This document shows, piece after piece, positions 12,619-24,528 of a stretch of DNA of 64,000 nt (positions are counted from its first letter, which is position 1; the number at the start of each line of letters is the position of its first letter). The notes under the pieces are model-generated. The model saw nothing but the letters and a program-made list of their open reading frames with translations, searched no databases and had not been told where the DNA came from. The DNA is taken from contig CM055828.1 in the NCBI GenBank assembly GCA_029582265.1, forward strand, positions 14,729,777-14,793,776, in the 5' to 3' direction. Source of the DNA: Zoroaster sp. YZ-2022 (Eukaryota > Echinodermata > Asteroidea > Forcipulatida > Zoroasteridae). A program made the translations under genes and the position numbers.

Positions 12619-12979
12619 ATGAGCAGTATTACCAATAGCATTTATCGAACAGAATTATACAGTAGTGGTCATAATAATTTGATGATCATTTCTTCAAATT
12701 ATTGGTGGACTCGTCTCTGCCTTGTCATAATCGTGATGGTAGGGATCCTTGCAGTGGGCGGACTATTTTGTCGTCCTAATTGAACACCATCAGCATAAAA
12801 GCGATTACTCTTTGCTCATTGACGCATTTGATCTCGTATCAAGGGGAACAGGTGGTAAGGGACATTACTCTGTCAAAAGCGTGTTCGTTATTTTCGCAGG
12901 ACTTTCTAAGTTGTTAACGCTTCATAGTCTGTGTTTGAGACGCGAGGAATCTGTTGTCGGAGACGAGAGGTGTTACATT
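12619..12979 (+). other. Doubtful membrane-protein-like exon fragment
   Basis: An ATG at 12619 opens a 54-codon frame with a hydrophobic segment (W-W-T-R-L-C-L-V-I-I-V-M-V-G-I-L) and stops at 12781-12783. An overlapping frame (12749 onward) continues as F-V-V-L-I-E-H-H-Q-H-K...L-L-I-D-A-F-D-L and reaches a good donor (ATTG|GTAAGTAC) near 12980. If one frameshift is allowed, the order hydrophobic helix, short basic loop, second hydrophobic stretch recalls TM1-TM2 of a rhodopsin-type receptor. The motif residues expected of that family (Asn in TM1, LAxxD in TM2) are not convincingly present. It may be a decayed gene or chance. Confidence 0.15.
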
Positions 12980-13393
12980 GGTAAGTACAAATTCATTCTA
13001 AACTAACGGCTTGACAATAGACTGAACAAATGAAGGGTTTTTTATGCTGGTTTCAGATTTGTTATTTTATTTATTTATTTATTTTATATTTATTTTTTTT
13101 ATTCTCAATTTTTCACAAAGGAAAGTGTTGCATTATTGACGGGGAGGCATGTCGACACAAAATTAATATACACACATACGGATGCGTGTGCATAGATTAT
13201 GGAATGAATGGTCGCATTTAGGGCAAACAAAAAGGAATGTTAAACAGGAAGTTTTAGATAAAACAACATTTTCTTCGAACAACATCTATGTGGTCCTTTT
13301 GTACAGCCCTTTTCATTTCAGCTTACAGATCTATTTCAGATTTCAGACCCTATAGCATATATATAAAATATACATAGCAAATATGTAGCAGAG

Positions 13394-13594
13394 CATGGGC
13401 GTAAATCCCGGGGGTGGGGATATATCCCCCACTTTTTGGACCGGAGGGATGGTCCATAGGATCATCCCCCATAATTTTCCATTCGTTGAAAGTAATATAT
13501 ATAATAAATATGCACATGCAGAACTTCAAGCTATACCGTGCACCCAAATTTCAAAATCATTCCCCCACTTTTCATCACGGATTTACGCCAGTGT
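13394..13594. mobile_element. GCGTAAAT-type MITE, copy 2
   Basis: CATGGGCGTAAATCCCGGGG at the left pairs with CACGGATTTACGCCAGTG at the right. The inside carries CCCCCACTTTTTGGACCGGA and TTCCCCCACTTTTCATC. It is the compact form of the element at 7578-7946. The two + frames across it (13395 and 13414) are not credible genes. Confidence 0.7.
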
Positions 13595-16500
13595 AGCAGA
13601 GGTTTTACCTTCCATAGGATTAGTGATTCTGCTAAGGTTCTTCCTCACGGGCTACAGATATGTGTCCAAAATAACGATCATTGGAGCGTAAGACGAACTG
13701 AAATATGATTAAAAACCAATTTGATTTAATGTAACTTGCCAAGCGAGTAGTTACTTACATTTTAATATACATCAGTACAGTATATGAAAACAGACTAAAC
13801 ACTACATATACTTACAATCTTGCTGTGCCAATATTTTTGCAAAATGTAGTTTTGGGGAAACCAAACGACATTCAAACACATGATCACACCCGTATATGAA
13901 CAGTGTGCAATGACACTATTTAACATTTACGTTTGTTTGTTTCTTAAATTGGTTATATTGCCAAAACTGTTTCTACAAGATATACAACACTAAGCCAACA
14001 TGTGAATGTTCCAACTCAATATGTTATCTAGTAAATGTTAACATGATTTTAACAAAACATTTAACAGGATATCACCACAATGGTGAATTTGTTAAAGTGG
14101 TACATTTTTCGTGTATTCCATAAAATAAGGGCACTTCAGATGGAATACTAATTTAGACGAATACGGTAATTGATAAGTTTACCAACTTCATATCAAGCTT
14201 ATAGCTTTCAGATAATGAATTCAATAACTTTGTGATTATGTACTATAGCGTACGTCGTTGTGTCTTACCTTAACATGCGTACTACACTGTATTTAAGGAT
14301 ATGAATAACACACAAGTAAAGATTTATAGGAAAATGAAGAAAACAAAATGCATAAAATTAATTATTGAAAATTTATGCTAGGGAATCACATGGCCAATAT
14401 AGAGGAAAGTGTTAGCGTTAGACGTTAGCCAAGATGTTATTATACTTCTATCAACATGTGCATTTGCTGTATTATAGAAATGTAGCTGGACAGTTAGAAT
14501 AAAATACAATGCTTATCGGCCGCAGTTACCAGGCACTTTTATGTCACAAATTAAATATATAAATTTAATTATATATAAATTATGTTTCTAGCGATTTATA
14601 CACACCATGTATTACTACCACCTGCATGTTAGGACGGGGGGTTCGGACAAAAAGTAAGGCGTCCAAGGTGTTACAAGGGATGTTTGGTATTTTTAAGGTT
14701 CAGCCACGCCCCGACGCACCTCTCTTGGTTTGCATACTGCAATTAGATTAAAAGGTGATAATGCATGAATATGGTTCCAGCTGTGCTCAAAGAACCAAAC
14801 AGGTGATTCACCAGTAAGAAGCTGAGAAGGAAAGGTTACTTGCCGTACATGTCTGTTCTGCCTGACTCGTCAAATGACATTTTTCGGATGCAACCGAACA
14901 TCAGAATATATACTTTCGATTGTGACACCGTATGGATGCGGTCTCATTTCTAATGATTGTAAAAAAAAAAATAATAATAATAATGATAATAATTTTTTTT
15001 AAATAAAATAAAATAAAAACATTGTATACATACATATATACAACTTTTATTTGGTATTAATGACATTCATTGAACAAATATATGGAAAAAATTAAAATGA
15101 TATAATAAATACAATTATTTTATTTCATTTGTTTTACATAACACAATCTTATAAAGATAAAATGTGGCTTTACACAATTATTGAAATAATATTTAAAAGC
15201 TAAGTTGTGTTAAGTTGGTGGTGGTATCAAACATCATGTGAAATTATTAAACTCGAGTTGTTAGATACAAATCTTTTGATATTATGTTGTGTATGTCGTG
15301 ACTAGTTCACCGTGGAATCTGCCCTCTATTGGCAAGTGTGATTTGAATTTAATATTCCAATTTTGCTCAGAAACGGGGTGATATTTGTAATAGTCAAATG
15401 TATTTATTCTTATGAACATTTTTATTTATTTATAATAATCCAACAAAATGTGTATCCATGCTCCAAAGACTGAATGGGGACTGTATTAAGAATTTTGTGA
15501 CTGCATCAACCGACTGCCGCTTATCAAACACTCAGTCCCCAATGTATAGAATATCATCAATATCTTTGAATTAGTTGTGGATGACGGTTTAACTTCACTA
15601 TAAAATCGCCATCAATATATTAATTTAAATAATTCTCAGGACAAATTACTGAAATCATTCTCATGAGATCGATAACTTCTTTCACAGAGAATCAAATCAA
15701 AAATTCACAAAAACATGTATCATTAAGATCTTGTAATTGTAAAAACTGGGATCGCAGGATCCGAAATTGTCCCGAGAGAGTTGTCAAAAGAGTTTTGGCT
15801 AGATCTAATCAAATTAGAAACCTATAGTAGTTTTGACAGATTGACATTCTGTGGTAAAATCTTTTGGCTTGATTGAAAATAAATATTCCGCTTTTAGTCG
15901 GTGACTTTTACAGTTTAATTATTGCTGTAAATTGTATTGGAAGAAAAACCATATTATGGCTAACGATCGTGTTAGCTGTATCGTTGTCCAAAAGATTCAA
16001 TGTTATAAATGCTTGCTCGAATGTAATGTAATTACGCTTGAAACAGTCGTACAGACCTGTTGAGATAGAATTAATGCAAGTCTTGTGGTTATCATCATTT
16101 GTTGAGAAAAGCAATCAGTCAAATTCATTTAAGAACAGGGTATTCTGTAAACATGCTCCATAAACTCGATGCTATCTCATGATTTAAATCTTTACTTTCA
16201 AATGAATGAGATATTTGTATAGTTGACAATGACTTACTAGCACAAAAATTAACATAACATCCTCTTCAGCTGTAATTTGTATAGGCCTACGTTCATACGA
16301 TGGGGAGACACAAATTTAATAATGACTGCTCAATTGCATTTCTTTACGATCAGAAAATGAGTCAAGGTTAGTCCAGTTAATTTCGTATAAAACAAACTGT
16401 TTCTGGATAAGCGCGTGCATCACCCTGTCAGTAGCCCAGCCTAAAATACGATCATGAAGCAGCAGGCAACGTTTGGAAGGGTTGTTTAATTACATACAAT

Positions 16501-17565
16501 CCTATGATTTTACTTTTTGGAAAAAAGTCTTTCCGACTTAACCCCATTCAAGCTTTCAGTAGGCCGTCAAGTTATTCCATAATGTACCTGATTTAACAAA
16601 ATAAATAGGCTAATCTTATTTTGCATAATGTGAACAAATTATTTTGCAAAAAACAGTCTGTTGTAAAGGGTTTTAAAGTAAATAAAGTAACCAGAAGGAC
16701 TGTAAAGGGCTCTGTCTTCTGCATAATGTCCGATCACAAAACTTATTTGATTTAGAAAGCGTCTATACTTAACTAAAGGCCAATACTGTACTATGCATTT
16801 GCATAATTATTAGATCCTTGTAGAACATTGTTGTCGCTTGACCCCGCCGTATTCGTGCATTTTAGAGTGAGGGACTGGTGACATTTCAAAAATGTAAGGG
16901 ATAACAATGTAACATTGGAAACAATTTCTGAATTTGTAATTAAGTTTTCAAGAAAATCTTGAGAAATTTTGGAAATAAATTATGTATTTATATTTAATAA
17001 TCACTTAATGACCATTCAATGTTTTCACACCGTGATAATATGTGATCATATGTTGTCATATTATGGTATTCTATAGTTAAAAGTGTTTAAATTATGGTTA
17101 TATCTTGTGTTCTCATATTAATACAGGTGATCATATAATTAAATATGATTAAGCCTATAGTGACTCTAAATCCTTGTAAGCCTAAGCCTGCCAAATTAAT
17201 TTGACCACTTTCCATTGGTAAATTTCTACTTAAAGTGTTATGCTATTCATGAACAGAAAGTAATATTAACTGCCTCCTTATAGATGCCGTGCACAATCTC
17301 TCTGAATGCAATCCAATTTATGTTGACTGTGGGTTCGTATTAAAACTATCTAATCGTAAAAGTAATAACCTGAAAGCACATGCTCACTTCTCAAATGAAA
17401 CCGACATAACTGAAGTTTTTGCCTTGCAATTTGTGCCTGAGGAAGAAAGTAAATGCATATCGTTGTATTGGCCTTAGTGACTTCATTGAATAGGATATAG
17501 GCCTATCAGAATTGTTTCAAGTTTGAGATAAATAAGATTTAAAGATTTGAATTGTGAAAAGTGAT
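13595..17565. other. Long stretch without a recognised gene
   Basis: AT-rich sequence with a short ATA/AAT tract at 14961-15020 and a dispersed-repeat fragment near 13953-14010 (TTGCCAAAACTG). The 62-codon frame at 17289-17477 (+) reads cleanly but has no signal peptide, domain or splice support that I recognise. Confidence 0.4.
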
Positions 17566-17710
17566 AGAGTAGGTTTGCGGTGACGCCATGTAATTAATCG
17601 CTTTTGAGTAATGCAGTTCTGCAAAGAACCTGTGGGGTAACCCAAGGGTTCTTCTCACAACTGATAGCTTAAAAGAGATTAATAACATGGTCCCACCGCG
17701 AGCCTACTCT
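17566..17710. mobile_element. Short MITE, TIR AGAGTAGG
   Basis: AGAGTAGGTTTGCGGTGACG at the left and a matching inverted end (...CGCGAGCCTACTCT) at the right; the CCATGT-ATTAATC subterminal block is also inverted. The core GGTTTGCGGT-AC-CCATGT and internal GTTCT/AGAACC pieces are shared with the palindrome at 29183-29574. Confidence 0.7.
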
Positions 17711-17761
17711 GTTTAAGCCTAAGCCATCATTTTGTCATCTTCTGATCAAAGCCTCGTTCAA

Positions 17762-17920
17762 CCGATGTGGATATTAAAGGGAATGTACAAAACAATATAA
17801 TTTTGTGGCTTATGCCAACACTCTTTGAATCAAGATGCATTAAATAGTAAACCTGCGAAAGTTTCAACTTATATGTTTTGTCGTTAATGGGAACAGATTA
17901 CAATTATTTTTCTCGTAGTC
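17762..17920 (+). repeat. Dispersed repeat family (GAATCAAGAT type), copy
   Basis: Begins TTAAAGGGAATGTACA, then TTTGAATCAAGATGCATTAA, then GCGAAAGTTTCAACTTAT and a GTCGTTAATGGGA block, the same order as in the copies at 6351 and 45885. The TTAAAGGGA start suggests a TTAA-type terminus. Confidence 0.6.
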
Positions 17921-18014
17921 ATTCTTACATGGAATTTATAGGAGACATAAACAAAAATGTCTAGCCCCAGCCCCAGCCATGTAGAACTGCGCCGCTCGCA
18001 ATACGTTTCTGAAA

Positions 18015-18868
18015 TACACTCTTAAAACAGATTGGTTAGAATGTTTAATTTTAACCATTGTTGTTGGTAGATATGTGTCCAACCAAGATCTTGGTCAAAT
18101 TAACCAATCTAAATTTGTTTACCTTTTAACCAATAATTTTTGGCTAAAATTCTAACCAATATAGAGTTGGTCATTTTAACCAATATTATGGTTGTAACCA
18201 AAATCACAACTAATATTTATTATTTGAAATATAACCAATTTTCTTTGGTATATCCTTCTGCATTTATACAACTGTTGTACTTTTGCTCAACTGCAATCTG
18301 CTTAATATGCTTAATTGCATTAATGTTATGTTAAAACATTTAATGGCATCAACAATTAAATACATATACAATATACATACAACCCTGTCCATTGATTTAC
18401 TGTCACCCGTAGCTTGACTCCTGTATACATTATGACACACAGTATGATACACATTATGTACCATATTATATAGTTCAAGTTCAATCATATTTTCAGTCAT
18501 AGTTACTGAATTTGACTGTAGATTTTTCCATTTTGTTTCATTTTTGTGTTCAAAAGAAAATGTTGTGTTTACACATTTGACAATCTTCACAAATTTTTCG
18601 ATAATTTATACAAGAAAAAACACAAACAATTGACATTAAATGTTACATTTTAAATATTTATCACTATATTTTCAAAGAAATTGTACAACTTCTAGCCCCG
18701 CGTACTTGTTTGCATATTTATAAAACAACCAAGATATTGGTTAAAATTACAAACATTCTGTGACCAAGGTAATTTGTTGCCAAATAACCATTGTATTTGT
18801 CACTTATAAAAAATAGTGTTAACCATTTAAATTGGTAGTTTTTTTAACCAATCTGTTTTTAGAGTGTA
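18015..18868. mobile_element. Large MITE with subterminal TAACCAAT repeats
   Basis: The ends TACACTCTTAAAACAGATTG and CAATCTGTTTTTAGAGTGTA form inverted termini of about 24 bases. From 18040 to 18250 and 18720 to 18850 there are many short TTAACCAAT / ATTGGTTA repeats in both orientations, as in elements with transposase-binding subterminal arrays. Frames at 18140-18334 (+) and 18264-18590 (-) lie inside and resemble no transposase. Confidence 0.8.
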
Positions 18869-18944
18869 CAAGCATTTAAGTATATAAATCAATTAATGAC
18901 GTAGAGAAATATTTTAAGTGTTCCAATAATGGTACATATCATCT

Positions 18945-20025
18945 TCAATTCAATTCAATATCACATTTATTTCCATACTCACATGAGAAAAAATGGTTAC
19001 ACAAAAGGTGGTATACAAACTTAGTACAAAGAAAGATAGTAATTAGACAACTGGATATATGAAAGGAGGCAATATCAATCTATGCACACGTCACACATGA
19101 AAACACAGAGTTTGGAGGCTGTTCATGTAAGCCAAGGCTTGTGGGGAGCAACCTTACACAAAGGACATACATCTGGGGACGGACGAGACCAGACAGAGCA
19201 GAATTACAGAAGACAGGGGTCCTTTAACTATTATACAATAATGCATTCACATAGTAAAATAATGAGAAAAAATAATAAAAGGTATAAGGTGGAAGCTGAT
19301 GATGAGAAAAGTTAAACTATCAGTGACGAGTCACATGTATTGGGAAGAGAAAGCAAGGTTACATACTGGGAGAGAAGTACTCTTTTATATGATGCCTTAA
19401 AACGACCCACAGACAGCTGATCTTTAACTGCATTGTCAATGTAATTCCAAAGACGAGGACCATAGAAACGAAGTGTATTCATAGAATAAGAAGTGCGAGT
19501 GAAAGGAATAGACAAATTATTACAAGATCTGGTATGGTATCCATGCAAGTCTTGAATATAAGTAAAATAAGAAGAAAGGGAATTGGGAAGAAGGTTTTGG
19601 AGTATTTGTACATGAAGATCCCGGTATGAAGTTTATTGATATCGAAAAGAGTAAGGGTGTGTAATTGTGCAAAAAGTGGTGCAGTGTGCTCACGAAAATG
19701 TGATGAAGTGCATATACTGACGGCCCGTTTTTGAGAAACTGATAGAGAGTGCAGCTTATTTTTGCTTAAGCGAGCCCAGACAATGTTGCAATAATTAAGA
19801 TGGGGAGAATAAGTGTGTTATAAAGCAAGACCATTGAGGAGGAAGGAAGGAAGAAGCGAAGCTTTGATAGGACACCAGTATTACGAGATGTGATTTTAGT
19901 AATGGAGGAAATGTGCTCAGACCAGGAAAGTTTGTGATCAATAGTGACACCTAGAAATATAGTGGAGTACACCCTGGTAATAGATATTTTATCTATTTTG
20001 GTAATCCTCGTGCACATAATAACCT
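18945..20025 (-). pseudogene. 5'-truncated LINE with reverse-transcriptase remnants
   Basis: On the minus strand, 19766-20017 encodes a reverse-transcriptase C-terminal part (F-L-G-V-T-I-D-H-K-L-S-W...H-I...L-S-K-L-R-F-F-L-P...L-L-Y-N-T-L-I-L-P). Shifted frames follow with T-S-S-H-F-R-E-H-T-A-P-L-F and F-D-I-N-K-L-H-T-G-I-F-M-Y-K. 19312-19548 gives the last domain (Y-H-T-R...S-M-N-T-L-R-F-Y-G-P-R-L-W-N). That order is standard for CR1/L2/Jockey-type elements. The 3' end is a short TTGAA-repeat tail at about 18949-18965. It is frameshifted and lacks the endonuclease and most of the RT. Confidence 0.85.
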
Positions 20026-22605
20026 TCCCCTAAGGCTCTGAGATCGGGGAAGCGTACAGCGCCATCGCACGGTCCATACGTACAAACGTATAATATTATA
20101 ATTTATTCATAAATGCTCAAGACAGTTTAGACAATCTGACTGGACAAAACGTAATCACGTGGGGTGTATTAACGGATGGTATAGACTGGCTTATCGAAAT
20201 CAGAACAGCGCTTATGCGCCAGCTGTTCGCCAGCTGTTTTGTGCAACGAGCGACGCGGATTTGAACCAATCAAAGTGACGAAGATTGGCATCACGCGCCT
20301 GACTCATGTACTTTGGAAGTGTTTCGTGTGTCCCCAAAACGTGAATTTGCCCATTTCTATTTGGCTTCATTCATCAAAAATCCTTCTTCTTTTTTACATT
20401 TTGAAAACGAAATTGATACGGGCATTTATGAATGGGAATAACAGTTTGACGCTTGGTCTTTACCGCAGGTTAACGGCGTGGTCATGGTAAGGACCTCGCC
20501 TTCGCCTTCGGCCCGGTCCTTATCGCCCCGGTCCTTATCGCCCGAGGCATTATGGGAATCCACCTAAGTAAAGGACTGAATGAGTTACTGAGAATGACTT
20601 TACCATATAAAGCGAATCGTCTGTATACACCACAGTGATCCATATAAATATAAACGTTAATTCTGGTCCTGCAGACATTTTGGTATTTACCCCATGATAT
20701 CATTTCTACGTTTCCTTTTTGTCTCCTTCTTGTTCCTTTCCCGCCCAAGTAATAATATCGAACAATATTGTATGTAGCTAGGGGCCTGCATCCGAGCTTT
20801 TGACAGTCACAAGTTGATGCACTTATTACATTATCTGCTTCTGAAGTAAACTAGTTTCAAATATACCTCAAGTCAAAATTATATGAGTTCCTAATTGATC
20901 AAAATCTGTGGAGTAGCCTTTCACTTCTAAGTTCTAGACCCGATAACTCCTTCATGTTCCTATCCATATAGTAATGTATGGTCAAGATGTTTATCTTCTA
21001 ATAGATACGAAATAACCACACACAAACAAGCAGTAAGTGGCCTTACGTTTCGACCCTATAGAAGAGTGTTTCTCGAAGGTAATTATGACATGGACACACA
21101 AGAAATAAAAAACAGAAAACAAATCTAAGTTTAATATGTTAGGTAGAGGCGAATGCACGATCCTCTGAAACAAAACACAGTTTGTGTGTTAATCATCCTG
21201 GAATAAGCAAATATATTTTACTGCAATTCCGTATCTCAAATATGAATGACACCTAACTTTTATTATTTTGGTTGATACACTCTGCGTTTATCACACGTTC
21301 AGAGTTCGTTGTTTAGACTGCTGCACACATAATTATTGTACCCATTAAAATGGATCGTTTGACGTGTCTAGTGACATAATCGATAAAGAAGATCGTCTCT
21401 AGCATCGGCTAAAACTTGGCTGACCCGTATGTTGCTTTTGTGCGGCATCTTTTATGTGTTCTCATCATTTAAGATGGTTTTCTTTATATAGTGTTATTGT
21501 ACACAGATATTACATCCGCTCTGTGATGCCGTAACAAACCCTCTAGCTTCGCTGCTAGTATGACATGACAACTACTTCAATACATCAATATTCTACGCAG
21601 ATTTACCTGGCACAGCGACAATGTTTGGTTTAAAATTATGTTAAAGGGAATCCAATATTATTTTTCCCCAAATGTTTTCATCTGAATAGCTCCTTTATAA
21701 CCATTATCTGAAACAAAACATTCCGAAAAAACAAAAGCGATGACTGTAAAGGGAGTGTACACCACTTGTATTGACCCGAACATGAAATGAGCCAATTATT
21801 ATCGAACTATTTTTTTAGAAAAATTGGGAAGTTGGTGATGATTTTAAGCATCTTGAGTAAAGCTTTTAACGTCTTGGTTTTTCATTACACAGTAAAAAAT
21901 AATGTATAATCCAACTGTCCTGAGACTCACTTTTAAAACTCTTATTATATTCATATTTTCTGTCCTGATTTCTGCTTGCTTACAAATTTGTCCAAGTGTG
22001 AGGACGTCCGTGTAAGTCTCCAGAGTTTCTAATTGATCCTCCAATAACGACAAATGAATCACTTTATTTTTGATTATTTTTTATTTAAACTGGGGGATAA
22101 ACACTAACCCCCATGGGTCAAAGTCATATACAAGTTAACAACAGCCAGTAAAAAATTGCATACAAATAGAAACTTCAAATAAAACATGAGAAAAATTCAC
22201 AATTTTCCCAGGATAAAAGGCAAAACAAAAAATCAACAAAAATAGAGACAACCCTGAAATGTTAAAGATTCACATTTTGTGTATTTCGCAACTTATTCCT
22301 TAAATCAGGAACAACTCATTTTCCCCAAAATGTAAAGCAAACAACATCCACATAAGACACCTCACAAGACAATTTACCAAATATGTGTCTCTCACTTTCA
22401 TGAAATAGTGAAACGTGCCCATGTAAATGATCTGGCAATATTTTATAACGCTAGAAATCCTTGGCTTATTTCTCTCTCGAAGAAATTGATACAAATGATT
22501 AAGTTAGCAGGATGAGTTTGTCCTCTCTTGTTTGATCGTGAAAAAGAAAACTATACCATTTTCTTTTAATCACACACTTTTCACAAACTACGCTAAAGCG
22601 ACTTA
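20026..22605. other. No gene recognised
   Basis: Contains a small GC-rich patch at 20485-20545 with a repeated CGGTCCTTATCGCCC motif. The 83- to 88-codon frames nearby show no domain. The rest is AT-rich and unassigned. Confidence 0.4.
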
Positions 22606-22924
22606 GGCCAAAAAGGGTCTCCGGTTTCTGGTCTCCGCGCGCGTCGCCTCAGACCCGCGCGTCGGCATTTTTAATGTTCTTTTTGTTTGGCTATGAAACG
22701 TATGTATGAACGTATTGCCTGATAGGAGTATGAACGTTTGCCCAATTTGTGAGGCCTCTCTTGGCCACCATACTTTGTATATGGGAAATTTGGTCCTCGC
22801 GTATACAATGTATCACGTATTTCCCTGTTGGCAAAAAAAAGATGGCTGAAAAACAAGAAAAAATGCGTCACCGCACCGATTTTGAAGCCGACCAATGACC
22901 AGAAACCGGAGACTTTTTTGGCCT
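22606..22924. mobile_element. MITE, TIR GGCCAAAAAGGGTCTCCGG
   Basis: GGCCAAAAAGGGTCTCCGG and TTTCTGGTC at the left are inverted at the right (GACCAGAAACCGGAGAC then TTTTTTGGCC). The subterminal GGTCGGCTTCAAAATCGGTG (minus strand) is shared with 29808-30095 and 58672-58840. No transposase frame. Confidence 0.8.
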
Positions 22925-23050
22925 TACGTTGTTTACATAAGATTTTCGATTCAGTATGTCAACAAGGTATACAGTGAACGAATAAAACTAGAGATTGTAT
23001 TGTGTTTACAAATGATCATATGGTCTGGTAATATAATCATCCTCCAGCAT

Positions 23051-23115
23051 GGTAGGTTGCAGACCCTGCATCAGCAGACCCTGCATCAGCAGACCCTGCA
23101 TCAGCAGACCCTGCA
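23051..23115. repeat. 15-bp tandem repeat, four copies
   Basis: GCAGACCCTGCATCA is repeated almost exactly four times. It makes part of a short + frame (22895-23140) that I do not treat as a gene. Confidence 0.85.
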
Positions 23116-23925
23116 GATGTATAACAAGCAAAATACTTGATAACTAATAATGACGCACGTCACAATATGAAATACTGATCATACTCAATCATCGTTCTTT
23201 AATGCTCATTCCTTCTGACGTATTTTGGGGCATTCATGTTGTAAGGGCATAAAATCTAATAGCTTTAACCGTCCAAAAACAAGACCAACAAAATCGTCAT
23301 GTCAATAGAAAATGGCCTTCAAGCTTTGAATCAGTTCACCTGGAAAATTGAGAGTAACGATTTTACGATAACATCCGGAATGGTGAGGGATACAGCCCCA
23401 CTTTATGTGATCAAATCTCCATGAACGAATCTACGTGTTTTCAAGTATTAGGTGAAATGTCAAATACCGCGTGGGATTTTATCTGGAAAGATCTTTCGGC
23501 ATCGGCATTCATGTTAATAAAATATTGGTTTAATGCTTTAAGTCTGTACTTTCATTTTGATAACATCTACAGTCAGTCAAGTTGGGTTCGGTTCGTTCAA
23601 AGGTTTTTCCTGCAGATCACATCTTATGTCAGCGCGCATATTGCAGTTTAAAATACACACGTCAATACGATGTGGGTGATTTGTCTATTTAAAAACAAAG
23701 TCAAAGCTGAAAGATAACATTTATTCAAAAAAGGTGCGACAAGTGTGAGTATAGAATCTAAACATACCTGCACTTGAGTTATTGGTCTATTTCAATAACA
23801 CGGATTCCTGAAAGAATATTGGCAATGTTTATATAATTGGAGAGAAATCAGAATCCTTCCATATACAGGTTTATTTACGCTTGCTTATGTCCGGCTCCAA
23901 CGTCGTTAATTCACCATCAGGATAG
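23116..23925. other. No gene recognised
   Basis: Unassigned sequence. The 76-codon frame at 23421-23651 (+) has no recognisable motif. Confidence 0.4.
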
Positions 23926-24120
<195 letters not shown>

Positions 24121-24468
24121 ATGGAGCCTCAGGTGTCATCCCCCCAAAGTGACACCACAATGTCTAAGACATTTATAGACCTTTATAATGACCACTGATG
24201 GTTTCCAAACTGTATTGTGTGAAATATGCATGTGTACACAATATACTGTATACTTGGTTGTCTGTTTTTCTATCCATTCTTCATTTTATTTTAATATTTA
24301 ATATTTTAATTAAAGTCAATATCAATACTCTTATATAACTGAATCTTTAAATATAAATGATCATATCTATTTTTATACTGTAATTGTAATGTTTTTATTT
24401 GGGATATTTTATGTTAAATTTGACTCAATTTAGCCTTTGGCTACAAGATCAAATTGTTTTAATAAACC
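24121..24468. other. No gene recognised
   Basis: Sequence between two microsatellites. The end (TTTGGCTACAAGATC-AATTGTTTTAATAAACC followed by AAT repeats) looks like a LINE 3' end with a microsatellite tail, but no pol frame is visible. Confidence 0.35.
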
Positions 24469-24471
24469 ATC

Positions 24472-24527
<56 letters not shown>
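24469..24527. repeat. (AAT)n microsatellite
   Basis: An uninterrupted run of about 19 AAT units directly abutting the CTAG end of the Helitron-like element. Confidence 0.95.

Positions 24528-24528
<1 letters not shown>

Noticed and set aside
17289..17477. 62-codon frame with reasonable composition
   Set aside because: No signal peptide, domain or clear splice sites; length is within chance expectation for this window.
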